Below, in pieces: positions 5,674-5,702 of a DNA stretch of 5,702 bases. How positions within the stretch are numbered: the stretch's first letter is position 1; the number at the start of each line of letters is the position of its first letter. Source of the stretch: an uncultured Eubacteriales bacterium (GTDB taxonomy: Bacteria > Bacillota > Clostridia > Oscillospirales > CAG-272). The stretch lies in NCBI GenBank assembly GCA_900556615.1, contig USPP01000127.1, positions 1 to 5,702 on the forward strand, written 5' to 3'. A model generated the notes under the pieces. It saw only the letters and a program-made list of their open reading frames with translations, made no database searches and was not told the origin of the DNA. The position numbers and the translations under genes are program-made.

Positions 5674-5702
5674 TTAAGGCAATACCGCTGGATTCTAATG
5701 GT
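5674..5702 (+). repeat. Dispersed intergenic repeat, copy C (partial, runs off right edge)
   Basis: TTAAGGCAATACCGCTGGAT begins here and matches the start of copy B (minus strand from 79) in 17 of 20 positions, and shares AAGGC-ATACCG with copy A (minus strand from 3456). It faces rightwards, opposite to A and B, and continues past the window. It starts only 30 bp upstream of the lipoprotein ATG, so that gene's promoter must lie inside or beyond the repeat. Only 29 bp are visible, so the call depends on the match to the other copies. Confidence 0.45.

Overview
The window looks like ordinary chromosomal DNA from a Gram-positive-type anaerobe. Clostridia (Bacillota), possibly a gut or rumen lineage, is my inference. 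It rests on AGGA/AGGAG ribosome binding sites before every gene, consensus sigma-A-type promoters with 17-bp spacers, a CsoR repressor with a Bacillus-like operator, a secreted lipoprotein of the pectate-lyase-3 beta-helix type, and moderate G+C. No rRNA, tRNA, CRISPR array, phage gene or transposase is visible.

Layout, left to right. Positions 1-79 hold the end of a dispersed repeat that runs off the left edge. Positions 175-1497 (minus) encode a family GH4 alpha-galactosidase (MelA), with its own promoter at 1562-1590 and several palindromes in the 5' untranslated leader. Positions 1634-2752 (minus) encode an iron-dependent alcohol dehydrogenase family protein with all four expected metal ligands, also with a clear promoter (2787-2815). 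Positions 2753-2905 form a divergent promoter region. From it csoR (2906-3199, plus) is transcribed from a perfect TTGACA-17-TATAAT promoter whose spacer is almost exactly a CsoR operator. Positions 3200-3459 lie between convergent genes and contain a 116-bp foldback plus a second repeat related to the left-edge one. Positions 3460-5643 (minus) encode a 727-residue lipoprotein with two tandem beta-helix modules. The right edge (5674-5702) starts a third copy of the repeat, facing right.

How the parts relate. MelA (intracellular, NAD+-dependent alpha-galactoside hydrolysis) and the surface beta-helix lipoprotein both fit a carbohydrate-using lifestyle. Each minus-strand gene appears to be transcribed separately, so a shared pathway is not shown. 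CsoR probably controls itself and, in trans, copper-efflux genes outside the window.

The most interesting signals are the dispersed repeat family (three related ends beginning TTARGGCAATACCGC or similar), the foldback, and the palindromes in the melA leader. I see no new multi-gene system here.
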